This document shows positions 1 to 8,245 of a DNA stretch of 21,735 nt, in pieces. This DNA is from a virus. Each line of letters starts with the position of its first letter. Position 1 is the first letter of the stretch. The stretch covers positions 1-21,735 of IMG/VR virus record IMGVR_UViG_3300037245_003121; one strand, given 5' to 3'. Under the pieces are notes generated by a model. That model was not told the origin of the DNA and made no database searches. It saw nothing but the letters and a program-made list of their open reading frames with translations. The position numbers and the translations under genes are program-made.

Positions 1-1
1 A

Positions 2-628
2 TCCCGACTTAACATCCGACAAGGGGCGAAAGCTGCGTTGGTCCGCGCCGGACAGCCTGTCTTGGCCGCACCATGTGGCGACCTGCGTAGCGGATTGACC
101 AGTCTTCGTGGTACGTTTGTCGTCGAGCACTGGCGAGCCGGCAAGCGGATCAACGAGTACCACTTTGACAATGGCATCGTCAACGAAGGCAAGAACAAGC
201 TGTTGGACGTAATGTTCGATGGTTCGTCCCAGATCACCACTTGGTATCTGGGCTGTATCGACAACAGTGGGTACATAGCCCTCGCCGACGATGACGCCTA
301 CGATGACATCGACCAATCCGGCAATGGCTGGGATGAGTTCAAGAACTTCACGGATGGGAACAACGGTGATAACACCACGACCCGTCCGGCTTGGCCTGCG
401 GACCCTGCCTCGGCCCAGTCGATCACAAACAGCACGGTGGCGGTATACAACGTCACTGGTTCGGGCACCGTCAAGGGCATCTTTGTCGTCGGCGGTGGTG
501 CTGCCCCGCAGACCAAGGGTGACCATGCCTCTGGCTCGACGCTCTGGGCGACAGCATTGTTCACGTCCGGCGACGTGGTGGTCCAGAACAGTGACCAGTT
601 GAAGGTGACGTACACGGTGAGTGCGTAA
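2..628 (+). CDS. Phage virion structural protein, 5'-truncated by window edge
   Basis: The frame is open to the left edge, so the true start probably lies outside; TTG at 38 is the first usable internal start. The segment reading RGTFVVEHWRAGKRINEYHF, followed by NGIVNEGKNKLLDVMF and an ITTWYLGCIDNSGY stretch, matches from memory a widespread small phage structural family. The rest is Thr/Ser/Gly-rich with predicted beta character, ending in a KVTYTVSA C-terminus typical of that family. No signal peptide or membrane segment is seen. It precedes the lectin-like tail genes on the same strand and is followed by a GC-rich hairpin with a T-run, so it probably ends a transcription unit. Its role in the virion (decoration or tail component) is inferred; assignment to a phage structural family is fairly firm. 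Confidence 0.7.
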   Translation, partial: SRLNIRQGAKAALVRAGQPVLAAPCGDLRSGLTSLRGTFVVEHWRAGKRINEYHFDNGIVNEGKNKLLDVMFDGSSQITTWYLGCIDNSGYIALADDDAYDDIDQSGNGWDEFKNFTDGNNGDNTTTRPAWPADPASAQSITNSTVAVYNVTGSGTVKGIFVVGGGAAPQTKGDHASGSTLWATALFTSGDVVVQNSDQLKVTYTVSA

Positions 629-643
629 TCTCCCCACTCACCG

Positions 644-682
644 GGCCGGGGTTGGCATGGCGGTCGGCCCCGGCCATATTTT
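644..682 (+). terminator. Probable intrinsic terminator after the first virion gene
   Basis: An 8-bp perfect GC stem (GGCCGGGG at 644-651 with CCCCGGCC at 668-675) encloses a 16-nt loop and is followed at once by ATATTTT (676-682). It lies in the 77-bp gap between the truncated gene and the next start at 706. The loop is longer than usual and the T-tract is short, so some read-through is plausible. Confidence 0.6.
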
Positions 683-705
683 CCCAGTGACCCAGGAAGT
701 ATGCC

Positions 706-1593
706 ATGGCCAGAGAACTCCTTACAAATGACGCGATCACTTCCGTAGTCGGTACCCTCACCGACTCAGTGACTTCTCTTACGGTAGCAAGCGTGACGAA
801 CTTCCCGACCACGGGGAACTTCACGATCATCGTTGACACTGAAATCATGTACGTGACGGGCGTGGCCGGCACAGTCTTCACTGTCGTCCGAGGCCATGAG
901 GGGTCTTCAAATGTCGGCCATCCTGATGGAGCCATTCTAGCCCACATCATTACAGCCGGGAGCCTCGCGCGATACGTCCGGGACACGGTCCCAATGTTTG
1001 CCGACACCGACCAACCGCTGCTGAATACCATGGTCACGGCTGCTGCCGTCGAGTTGGCAGCGACGGACTTTACGGCGGTCAACCAAGGCGCCTCCGCGTT
1101 GGCTGACTACAACAGCGGTGGGGTGTCTCTGTACATCCCAGCCGCCGGCAGTGATAACGTGCGTATCTACAAACGCACCGCACCCTCGACACCCTTTACG
1201 GTGACCGGGATGCTGCGTGGATTTCTCCCCGCCACGGGAGGTGGGATGTTCGGGCTTGGCTTCCGTGAAAGCAGCACGGGGAAGCTCCTGACCATCGTGC
1301 AGGACGGTGGTGGCACCGCCACGGGACAGAAGTGGACGAACCCGACCACCTACAGCAGCGTGGCGGGCAATGCTTACAAGTCCTTTGGTGGGTCTGTCTG
1401 GTTCCAGATCGAAGACACAGGGACCAACCTGAACCTCTACATCAGCCATGATGGCGTCAACTGGACCCAAACCTTCACTGAGGGCCGCACCATATTCATG
1501 GCGGGCGGCCCTGATGAGGTCTGTATTCTCGGAAACAACGGCACCGCGAATGTGGATTTCTACGCCAGCGTTCACAACTGGATCGAAGAGTAA
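706..1593 (+). CDS. Phage tail/baseplate-associated protein with C-terminal lectin-like domain
   Basis: 295 residues. The start ATG has AGGAAG eight bases upstream. Residues about 1-85 carry a pattern frequent in phage tail or fibre proteins: TSLTVASVTNFPTTGNFTII, then DTEIMYVTGVAG, then FTVVRGHEGS with a GHPDGAILAHI run. This is a small beta domain that probably attaches the protein to the tail. Residues about 125-295 resemble a concanavalin/LamG-like jelly-roll: VSLYIPAAG, FTVTGMLRGFL, FGLGFRES, VWFQIEDTGTNLNLYISHDG and a final DFYASVHNW strand. The C-terminal domain would suit glycan binding at the host surface. It sits directly ahead of three other LamG-like genes, supporting a receptor-binding or fibre-decoration role. 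Exact function is inferred. Confidence 0.65.
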   Translation: MARELLTNDAITSVVGTLTDSVTSLTVASVTNFPTTGNFTIIVDTEIMYVTGVAGTVFTVVRGHEGSSNVGHPDGAILAHIITAGSLARYVRDTVPMFADTDQPLLNTMVTAAAVELAATDFTAVNQGASALADYNSGGVSLYIPAAGSDNVRIYKRTAPSTPFTVTGMLRGFLPATGGGMFGLGFRESSTGKLLTIVQDGGGTATGQKWTNPTTYSSVAGNAYKSFGGSVWFQIEDTGTNLNLYISHDGVNWTQTFTEGRTIFMAGGPDEVCILGNNGTANVDFYASVHNWIEE

Positions 1594-1608
1594 TCAAGGA
1601 ACGAGGCT

Positions 1609-2679
1609 ATGGCACTTTTATGGTTAGAGGGGTTTGACTGGATTGATAGCGGTCAGACTGCCTCCACTCTGAATAACATCCTAGCCAAACGCTACCCGTC
1701 CAGGAATGTACTCGCCAGCACGGATGCTATTACAGTCGTGGGCGGTCATGGGAATGGGACATCACTTGCCTTTCGTAATTATCTACAGTATATCCAAACC
1801 CCTGACCTGACCTACGGCGACGTTTGGATCATTGGTGTACGAATTGATTGTAAGTATCTTAGGCCCCGGGATGGGCAAAACATTCTCGTAATGCGGGACG
1901 AGAATGGTGATACCCAAGGGGAAATTAGAGTTTATAGTGACGGAACTCTTGAGTACCGTGGTGGGTCAACCGGGACTCTCGCGCAGTTCTGGAAGTACGG
2001 TTATGGCATCCAGATGTACCTTGAGTTGAAGGTGTCTATCCATGACACGACGGGCTCGTATGAGATTCGTGTAAACGGTGAGACGCTTGTCAGTCAAACA
2101 AACTTTGACACGAAAAAACAATCTACAACAGGCGCTACTTCATTCCGCTTTTATCCGTTGCACACGGACTCCACTAATGGGTCCACAATCAGCGACATTT
2201 ACATCTGCGATGACGCGGGTAGTGTGAATAACGACTTCCTCGGACCCATCCGCGTACTGAGTCTCCACCCTGACGCTGACGGGGACGATGAAGACTGGAC
2301 ACTCAGCAGCGGGGTGGACAGCTACGCCCTAGTGAATGAAACCGAGCCCGTTGATGATGACTCAGATTACATCGAAGACACGGTCACCACCAATCGAACG
2401 CTGTTCACGTATGACGACGTGCCCTCCGGCATGGGTGACAACATCATCGGCGTGCAGGTCGTGACCAATCCACGCATCACCAATGCAACCCCCTATGACC
2501 TGATCAATACAATCAAGTCAGGCGGGACACTATATCCGGAGTCCGCTGTCACGATCGATAACGAGACCTTCAATGGAATGGGGCATGTCATGCAACTTCT
2601 CGAAAGCGATCCTGACACATCGACTGCTTGGACAGCCTCGGGTCTCAACGGCGCACAATTTGGCGTAGAGGTAGGGTAA
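1609..2679 (+). CDS. LamG-like phage virion protein, paralogue 1 of 3
   Basis: 356 residues, starting 15 bases after the previous stop with an AGGAACGAGG leader. The N-terminus reads MALLWLEGFDWI and the C-terminus ends FGVEVG, both shared with the two following genes. The core (residues about 60-200) has the alternating strands of a LamG/concanavalin fold, including VWIIGVRIDC, LELKVSIHDTTGSYEIRVNG and SDIYICDDAGSVNNDFLG. The NNDFLG-x-IRVL segment followed by a YIED-containing tail is characteristic, from memory, of a phage structural family with no assigned function. The 5' two thirds looks more AT-rich than the 3' third, which may reflect mosaic exchange of the ligand-binding part. It is likely a surface-exposed tail or head decoration that binds carbohydrate. 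Membership of a phage virion family is well supported; the ligand is unknown. Confidence 0.7.
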   Translation: MALLWLEGFDWIDSGQTASTLNNILAKRYPSRNVLASTDAITVVGGHGNGTSLAFRNYLQYIQTPDLTYGDVWIIGVRIDCKYLRPRDGQNILVMRDENGDTQGEIRVYSDGTLEYRGGSTGTLAQFWKYGYGIQMYLELKVSIHDTTGSYEIRVNGETLVSQTNFDTKKQSTTGATSFRFYPLHTDSTNGSTISDIYICDDAGSVNNDFLGPIRVLSLHPDADGDDEDWTLSSGVDSYALVNETEPVDDDSDYIEDTVTTNRTLFTYDDVPSGMGDNIIGVQVVTNPRITNATPYDLINTIKSGGTLYPESAVTIDNETFNGMGHVMQLLESDPDTSTAWTASGLNGAQFGVEVG

Positions 2680-2681
2680 AC

Positions 2682-3752
2682 ATGTCATTAGTCTGGATGG
2701 ACGGATTTGACTGGCTGGCCGAGATGGCCGCCCAGTCTGATGTGCAGGAGTGCCTGCTAAAACGGTATTCTGCTGTTAATACCTCCTCTTCAAGCCCCGA
2801 TGGTACGGTTGTTGCAGGTCGGGGTGGCCTCGGACGGGCCCTTTCGATAGCACCCAACGGCCAGTATATTAACACTCATCACCTCAATGAAAGTCAAACT
2901 GGTTCCGACCTCTGCATCATTGGACATGCCTTCAAGTCCTCCGCGTTCGTCAACAACGAGGAACTTATCGAAGTGTACCGGACCGACGTCCGCGCTGGGT
3001 ATCTCAAAGCCTGGACGAACGGAGACATGCAATGGCAGCCGAGTGGCGCTATCTTTGCCAGTGGAATCCTTCAGAATGGTGGCTGGAACTACTTGGAAGT
3101 CCGTGTAACCCTGGCGAATGGCACGGGTGGCGCGGTTCAAATCCGACTCAATGGGCGACAAATCTACGAGAAGCTGGACTTTGATTCAACTTTTACCTTT
3201 GATGGTTGGACTGACGTTCGCTGGCGTGGTCACGGTACGGGAAGTGCCATCGACGACCTCTATGTCTGCAATGGTGCTGGAACCGAGAACAACGACTTCC
3301 TCGGTGACATTCGTGTCCTGTCGTCGAACCCCTCGGCTGATTTCGCAGTCGAATGGGATCAGGCTGGCGTCGGGGCACACTACGAAGAGATTGATGACCA
3401 ACCGCTTTCCGCCGGTCTGGGTGGCGAGCCCTGGACGGACTTTGATTACATCGAAGATGATACCCCAGGCAACAAATGCCTATTTGAATACCAGGATGTG
3501 GCTCCAGGGTTTATAAACCAAGAGGTCAAGGGCCTCCAGCTTGCGACGGCCGTCAGGGTGACCAACCCGCAAGCCCTGCGTCTCAAGAACATCCTCCTGA
3601 GCGGGGCCACCGAAGAAGAGTTGTCCGATGACCCGCTCATGTGGGACATCTATCAGCCGGTCGTGTCGATCAGTGAGTTGGACCCTGACACCACGGACCC
3701 GTGGACCGTGACAGGTATCAATGCTACTAAATTTGGAGTGGAGGTGGGTTAA
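2682..3752 (+). CDS. LamG-like phage virion protein, paralogue 2 of 3
   Basis: 356 residues. The reading frame is open upstream to 2628, but ATG 2682 is chosen because it gives MSLVWMDGFDWL, which aligns with the N-termini of the paralogues, and because it lies two bases after the previous stop, suggesting translational coupling. Shared landmarks are DDLYVCNGAGTENNDFLG, IRVLSSNPSAD, an Asp/Glu-rich DYIEDDTPGNK segment and the closing KFGVEVG. The middle is predicted beta sandwich. It is closer to paralogue 3 than to paralogue 1 through the GVGAHYE and DTPGNK segments. The role is as for its neighbours: a repeated external virion component, probably carbohydrate binding. Function is inferred. 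Confidence 0.7.
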   Translation: MSLVWMDGFDWLAEMAAQSDVQECLLKRYSAVNTSSSSPDGTVVAGRGGLGRALSIAPNGQYINTHHLNESQTGSDLCIIGHAFKSSAFVNNEELIEVYRTDVRAGYLKAWTNGDMQWQPSGAIFASGILQNGGWNYLEVRVTLANGTGGAVQIRLNGRQIYEKLDFDSTFTFDGWTDVRWRGHGTGSAIDDLYVCNGAGTENNDFLGDIRVLSSNPSADFAVEWDQAGVGAHYEEIDDQPLSAGLGGEPWTDFDYIEDDTPGNKCLFEYQDVAPGFINQEVKGLQLATAVRVTNPQALRLKNILLSGATEEELSDDPLMWDIYQPVVSISELDPDTTDPWTVTGINATKFGVEVG

Positions 3753-3753
3753 A

Positions 3754-4815
3754 ATGTCACTATTATGGCTTGATGGTTTTGACTGGATGACAAACGCATT
3801 GAGTGGTACGGCTACATCCTGGGCCCTAAAGAAGCGATACCAACCCGCAAGTGTCCTCATTAGCACCGCTGGGCACAGTACGGTAGGTCGGCATGGCGGG
3901 ACGGGGCTTGCCCTGTACCACCAGGACCAACACATCCAAACCCCGTCAATTCAAGCATATTCTGTATCCGATCATATCTACGTTGGGTATGCGCTACGCA
4001 CCGGTTCGACCATAGGACACACCGGCGCGGATGTCTTCGCCGTCTGGCGCGAGCAAACCCGCCAGTGTTATTTCAACCTGTGGTCTGATGGGACAGGGCA
4101 ATTCTTGCCAGGCGGCGCGAAGTTCGATACCGGCTTTCGGCCAAACCGGTGGTACTACGTTGAGCTACACTTCTATATCCACAACACCACAGGGTTGGCA
4201 GAACTCAAAGTCAACGGTGAAGTCATTCATACTGATCCGAGTGCTGACTTCCAAGGCGCGTCTTCGGCGGGGTGGACTAGCGCCGACTGGCACAGCCATG
4301 GGTTTGCTAGTCGAATCGACGACATTTATGCCTGTAATGATCAAGGGTCTACCAACAACACCTACTTGGGCGACACCCGCGTAGTGCTGTTGAATCCCAA
4401 TACCGACGACACCACACAGTGGGCTCAGAGTGGGGTGGGCGGCCACTACGAAGACGTGGATGACAACCCCGTCACACCGTCGGACGCCGAAGTCTGGACG
4501 GACACTGACTATGTTGAGTCGGACACGCCCGGTAACAAAGACCTGTTCGAGTATGAGAACCTCCCCACGGCGATGTCCGGCGCGACCATTCAAGCGGTGC
4601 AGTGCTTCTCGGTCATTCGCACGACCAACGCTCAAGTGATGTCCTTCAAGGACATCTGTAAGAGTGGGACCACGGAAGTCGATTTATCGACCACGGCGAT
4701 TATGTGGGACAACTATCACCCACTGGTGACCATCCAGGAAACTGATCCTGACATTGCTGGGGCCTGGACCTACGCGACTGTCAATGCGGCTCTGTTCGGT
4801 GTCAAAGTTGGCTAA
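3754..4815 (+). CDS. LamG-like phage virion protein, paralogue 3 of 3
   Basis: 353 residues. The frame extends upstream to 3721, but ATG 3754 is chosen because it restores MSLLWLDGFDWM, matching both paralogues, and follows the upstream stop by one base. The core shows WYYVELHFYIHNTTGLAELK (a LamG-like strand pair), DDIYACNDQGSTNNTYLGD, RVVLLNPNTDD, GVGGHYEDVDD, and the closing FGVKVG. The three genes form a local tandem array whose ends are better conserved than their middles. It is likely a tail or fibre surface protein. No catalytic residues, membrane segment or signal peptide were seen. Confidence 0.7.
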   Translation: MSLLWLDGFDWMTNALSGTATSWALKKRYQPASVLISTAGHSTVGRHGGTGLALYHQDQHIQTPSIQAYSVSDHIYVGYALRTGSTIGHTGADVFAVWREQTRQCYFNLWSDGTGQFLPGGAKFDTGFRPNRWYYVELHFYIHNTTGLAELKVNGEVIHTDPSADFQGASSAGWTSADWHSHGFASRIDDIYACNDQGSTNNTYLGDTRVVLLNPNTDDTTQWAQSGVGGHYEDVDDNPVTPSDAEVWTDTDYVESDTPGNKDLFEYENLPTAMSGATIQAVQCFSVIRTTNAQVMSFKDICKSGTTEVDLSTTAIMWDNYHPLVTIQETDPDIAGAWTYATVNAALFGVKVG

Positions 4816-4826
4816 AGGGTAAACAG

Positions 4827-6821
4827 ATGGCTCTCCGTGTAACTCAACAGTTCGTAGAGTTTGCGACAACCGACGCTGAGGACACTCAGATTCGGTTGAC
4901 GGCTCAGTCCGTCGAGGTCGCAGCCGTTGGGTCCGATTATGACCCCAAACTGCGACTGACGGCCCAGTCGGTCGAAGTCGCAGCCGTGGGCTATGATTAT
5001 GCCCCCAAGCTCCGTGTGACATCCCAGTGGCGGGAAGTGGCCGTTGCCAACATTCACCGAGGCTTCACCAGTCAGCTTGGAACAGTCCAATCGTCCTTGG
5101 CTGGCTCTACATTCATTCTCGGGCACACTGCCGGCATCGGGACTGGCTACATCCCAACCGACCTTGACAGGTCGGCGACCTCCGTCATTGGCCTCACCCA
5201 AGAAGCCACCTGGGCTGGGCCGCTACCGCCCGGGGTCGCGACTAGCACGCTGGTTCTTGACCAGGAAGCCACCGTCGAGTTTGGTGCCTATGGGCGCCCC
5301 GCCGACAGTACCATTGTGCTCGACCACCTAGCCTATGCCAACATCAAGATGTTGGCGGCCAACAATAGCTTCACGCTGACCCAGAGTTCTTATGTCCCGG
5401 TCATCCACAACGTGTCCGCGACAACAGACATCGACATTGACCAGACGTGGTCCCAGGTCCCTGTGGCCAGCGGAACGATCCGGTTGGACGCTGAGTCCAC
5501 CATTGTAATGGACCAAGATGCTGACAGTCAAAGCAAGTCTCGTAGTGTCACCTCCACGCTCAACCTGACTCAGGCAGCGATCGCCGATCGGATTATCACA
5601 GCGGCCAGCACGATTGTTTTGACCCAGGAGGCCCTACAGGGCTTCGTCAACCTGTATGCTGAGTCCACAATCATCCTGGATCAGTCGGCGGGGCAAATCG
5701 CCCTTGATCGAGACGCTGAGACGACGATGACACTCAGTCAGACAGCGACCTCCAGCATCAAGATGCTAGCGGCCGAGTCTACCCTGGTGCTGACACAAGA
5801 TGTCAGTGTGTTACAGCCTTACTATCGGGAGGCGGTGTCGGCCATCTCGGGCACGATACTCGTGTTCAATCCCGAGACGTTTGAGTTGGAGGAGGTGAAG
5901 TGGGGCTGGGATGACCCGGCGAACAACGTCGCGACCTACACCCTCATCACGGGCCCCAGGGACGCCTCGGACATCATCCAGATTCAGCAAGCGGCCACGG
6001 TGGTGTTCATCAGCGTAGACGCCGAGGACTTGACAGCCGACAACACGCTGGTCTTATCGCAGGAAGCTTACCATGGCTTCGCCGAGGACGCTTCCAATAC
6101 ACTCACCCTGACTCAGGAAGCCACTGCGACCCTCTCGGAGTTGGCGTCCAATACGTTGACTCTCGACCAGGATGTCTTCCTCGAAGCGGTGTTCAACAAC
6201 GCGGCTGTGTCCACCTTGAACCTGAGTCAGGCAGTCGTCGCTGCCAAGATCACCGCGACGACTCGGTGCGACTATGACCCGTCGATCGGGAGCAACAGCA
6301 ACCCGCTGGCGCCCGCGCCGCCCCGAGCGACAATTCCGCCACCGGCGGTGGTTCCCATTGACCGCTTCAAGCTGGTCTACCCACACTTCGGTCGGCTCGC
6401 CGTGGGCGAACCGCTGCAAGATGAACTGGTGCTGCGGGCACCGCAATTCGGGAACCGGGAAGGTGTCCAGACCACCAGGATCAACCGTGAGACGCGGAAT
6501 GGCACCTTGATCATCTACCGCGACCCAATCTGGCCTGAGTTTTTCCAGTTGACCGTGGAGTTCGGGGGCCTATCGGAGACCCAAGGTCGAGGCCTGCTGA
6601 CGTTCATTGAAAGTAACCTTGGTCTTGAGATTGGTATCCAGGACCATGAAGGTCACTATTGGACTGGCTTCATTACAAATCCCGACGAGGCTGTCATCCA
6701 GGATGGCCGCTGCCGGTACTCAGCCAGTCTTCAAATTGAAGCCCAACCCCTCGTGACACACGACACCGATCTGACTTCGTATCTCAACGTCCTCCAATCC
6801 GCCGAGGCTGTGTTGAACTAA
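4827..6821 (+). CDS. Repeat-rich phage minor tail protein
   Basis: 664 residues with three zones. Residues 2-79 hold four approximately 20-residue repeats of the type LRxTxQxVEVAAVG (two nearly identical), a motif I recall from phage virion proteins. Residues about 93-470 hold a dozen or more short repeats of the form STLxLxQxA at roughly 20-30 residue spacing (for example at 120, 140, 161, 243, 261, 280, 299, 318, 405, 423, 441, 462), interrupted by a non-repeat insert at about 340-385. A Pro/Ala-rich linker (about 490-510) leads to a globular C-terminal domain (about 511-660) with FFQLTVEFGGLS, LLTFIESNLG and YWTGFITNPDE. That domain resembles the N-terminal part of the next protein and looks like a tail-tube or distal-tail-type beta fold. 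The repeats probably form an extended beta structure. Its stop overlaps the next start (TAATG). Tail role likely; subunit identity uncertain. Confidence 0.65.
   Translation: MALRVTQQFVEFATTDAEDTQIRLTAQSVEVAAVGSDYDPKLRLTAQSVEVAAVGYDYAPKLRVTSQWREVAVANIHRGFTSQLGTVQSSLAGSTFILGHTAGIGTGYIPTDLDRSATSVIGLTQEATWAGPLPPGVATSTLVLDQEATVEFGAYGRPADSTIVLDHLAYANIKMLAANNSFTLTQSSYVPVIHNVSATTDIDIDQTWSQVPVASGTIRLDAESTIVMDQDADSQSKSRSVTSTLNLTQAAIADRIITAASTIVLTQEALQGFVNLYAESTIILDQSAGQIALDRDAETTMTLSQTATSSIKMLAAESTLVLTQDVSVLQPYYREAVSAISGTILVFNPETFELEEVKWGWDDPANNVATYTLITGPRDASDIIQIQQAATVVFISVDAEDLTADNTLVLSQEAYHGFAEDASNTLTLTQEATATLSELASNTLTLDQDVFLEAVFNNAAVSTLNLSQAVVAAKITATTRCDYDPSIGSNSNPLAPAPPRATIPPPAVVPIDRFKLVYPHFGRLAVGEPLQDELVLRAPQFGNREGVQTTRINRETRNGTLIIYRDPIWPEFFQLTVEFGGLSETQGRGLLTFIESNLGLEIGIQDHEGHYWTGFITNPDEAVIQDGRCRYSASLQIEAQPLVTHDTDLTSYLNVLQSAEAVLN
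4830..5063 (+). repeat. Four 60-bp coding repeats (20-residue LRxTxQxVEV units)
   Basis: Units at about 4830-4889 (degenerate), 4890-4949, 4950-5009 and 5010-5063 (partial). The two central units encode IRLTAQSVEVAAVGSDYDPK and LRLTAQSVEVAAVGYDYAPK and are still close at DNA level, pointing to recent duplication. The outer two have drifted. Confidence 0.8.
5103..6237 (+). repeat. Degenerate coding repeats of the STLxLxQxA type
   Basis: Protein-level repeats with consensus [S/T]-T-[I/L/V]-x-L-[T/D/S]-Q-[E/S/D]-A, in residues about 93-470 of the tail protein. Near-identical phrases include STIVLTQEAL, STIILDQSAG, STLVLTQDV, NTLTLTQEA and STLNLSQAV. Two units share the flanking phrase IKMLAA (residues 173-178 and 311-316). 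Spacing is irregular (about 18-30 residues), with a break at about 340-385. Confidence 0.75.
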
Positions 6822-8245
6822 TGGCATTCACATTCATCGCCCCCTACCCCGGGTACCAGACCGTGACCACGCTCCCCAACCCCTCGTGGGGTGACGGCGA
6901 GGGTGCGCTCGCTGAGGTGGGAATGAAGAGGGCCATTGACGGCACCACACGGACCTACGTCAAAGACAAGGGCCGCCGGAAGCTGTCATGGTCTTTCCGG
7001 GTCACACGCAACAAGGCGATGGAGCTTCGGGAGTTCGTGCGGTCCTACCACTCCAGTGCGATCGGTGTGACCGACCACAACGACCGAAGCTGGCGCGGTT
7101 GGATTCTGAACAACCCTCTTGAGATCACGATGGAGAAGCGGGGGAACCCGGCTCGGCAAGGACTCCCGCAGGGGGAGACATGTACCGTCCAGGTCGAGTT
7201 TGAAGGGGTCTTGCAGGCTGCTGATCCTCGTGCATCACGGACCTTTGTCGTGGAGGCGGCCAGCGAGGTCAGCGTCACACAGGGCATGGGCCTCGACATG
7301 GGGCTCCCCAATGTCCCTGGGCTCGCGTACAACTGGGACGCGACGGGCATCACCAGCAACGATGGCGACAAGCTGGCAAGCTGGCCCGACGCTGGGCCGA
7401 ACAACATCCCGCTCATCCCTCGGCCGGCGAGCGACGTGTTTGGCGGGATTGATCCCACCCTGGACATGTCCCCTGAGTATTACGACAACATCTTCGGGGC
7501 CCGGCCGGGCGTGTACTTCGGGGAAGTGGCGGGGACGCATGTGACGACTTCGGCCTCAATGTGGTCCAACACTGACAGTGTCTCCATGTTCCCAAACCGT
7601 CGCGGGACCGTGTTCTTCGCCCACCAGCACGCCGCAGGCGGGCTCCCGTGTGAGGGCATCAAGTGGGCCCAGACCAGCGAGGAGCGTGGCCTGTGGTCGA
7701 TGAAAGTGGCCGGGCAGGCGCTCCCGACTGAGAGCTTCAACGTGGCGGGCGGCGCCAGCACCTTCGCGCCGGCGACCCTGCGTGCCGAGCCTGAGTCTGG
7801 GGACCCAATCTGTGGTGACCCAGGAGACCTGCCCTACTTGGTACGTGGCCGCCCGTATATCCACATGGTCCAACGCAACACCGACACCGCGATGAGGTGG
7901 CGGGTCAACGGCCAAGAGATGCTCGGGCGCGCCATCCCCAACAACCCGGGGTCGGTCGGCCGCCTTCGCCTGTGCCAGAACAGTGAGGGTGTGACGGGTT
8001 ACACGTCCGTGCTCCATGGCTTCTTTGGCCACTTCCTAGTTTACAACCGTGTGTTGAACAGTACCGAAGTCACTGAGGTGGAGATGTATCTCATGCAGAA
8101 GTGGGGCGTGCCCTCACGACTCTGGGAAATCGAAGAAGAACTCTTCCCTGACTTCTGCATGACGTGGCCACACTGGTGTGGCTGGAACAAGACCGGAAAC
8201 CCCTATGTGGGTTTTGAGGACGATTGCCCCGGAGTTCAGTTCTAA
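6821..8245 (+). CDS. Phage minor tail protein with C-terminal LamG-like domain
   Basis: 474 residues; ATG overlaps the upstream TAA by one base (TAATG). Residues about 1-145 form a tail domain: a Pro/Tyr-rich start, KLSWSFRVTRNKAMELREFV, DRSWRGWILNNPLEI and CTVQVEFEGV. The order of elements (extended strand, helix, then a tryptophan strand with W-x-G-x-I/F-x-N) parallels the C-terminal domain of the preceding protein. Residues about 160-440 resemble a concanavalin/LamG insertion of the kind found in phage proteins: LAYNWDATGITSNDGDKLAS with a WPDAGPNN start, GVYFGE, RGTVFFAHQH, MRWRVNGQEM and FGHFLVYNRVLNSTEVTEVE with YLMQKWG. The last approximately 35 residues are rich in Trp, Cys and acidic residues. 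It is likely part of the distal tail with a carbohydrate-binding arm. Function is inferred from fold-level similarity and position. Confidence 0.65.
   Translation: MAFTFIAPYPGYQTVTTLPNPSWGDGEGALAEVGMKRAIDGTTRTYVKDKGRRKLSWSFRVTRNKAMELREFVRSYHSSAIGVTDHNDRSWRGWILNNPLEITMEKRGNPARQGLPQGETCTVQVEFEGVLQAADPRASRTFVVEAASEVSVTQGMGLDMGLPNVPGLAYNWDATGITSNDGDKLASWPDAGPNNIPLIPRPASDVFGGIDPTLDMSPEYYDNIFGARPGVYFGEVAGTHVTTSASMWSNTDSVSMFPNRRGTVFFAHQHAAGGLPCEGIKWAQTSEERGLWSMKVAGQALPTESFNVAGGASTFAPATLRAEPESGDPICGDPGDLPYLVRGRPYIHMVQRNTDTAMRWRVNGQEMLGRAIPNNPGSVGRLRLCQNSEGVTGYTSVLHGFFGHFLVYNRVLNSTEVTEVEMYLMQKWGVPSRLWEIEEELFPDFCMTWPHWCGWNKTGNPYVGFEDDCPGVQF

Noticed and set aside
937-1575. Minus-strand open frame of 212 codons opposite the lectin-like gene
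   Set aside because: Antisense shadow of a recognisable phage tail protein; composition is Arg/Gly/Val/His-rich and shows no motif.
3480-3935. Minus-strand open frame bridging LamG paralogues 2 and 3
   Set aside because: Spans the junction of two real plus-strand genes and has no recognisable protein features.
4830-6237. CRISPR-like array because of periodic repeats
   Set aside because: Repeats are degenerate, protein-level and in frame, without constant repeats separated by unique spacers.
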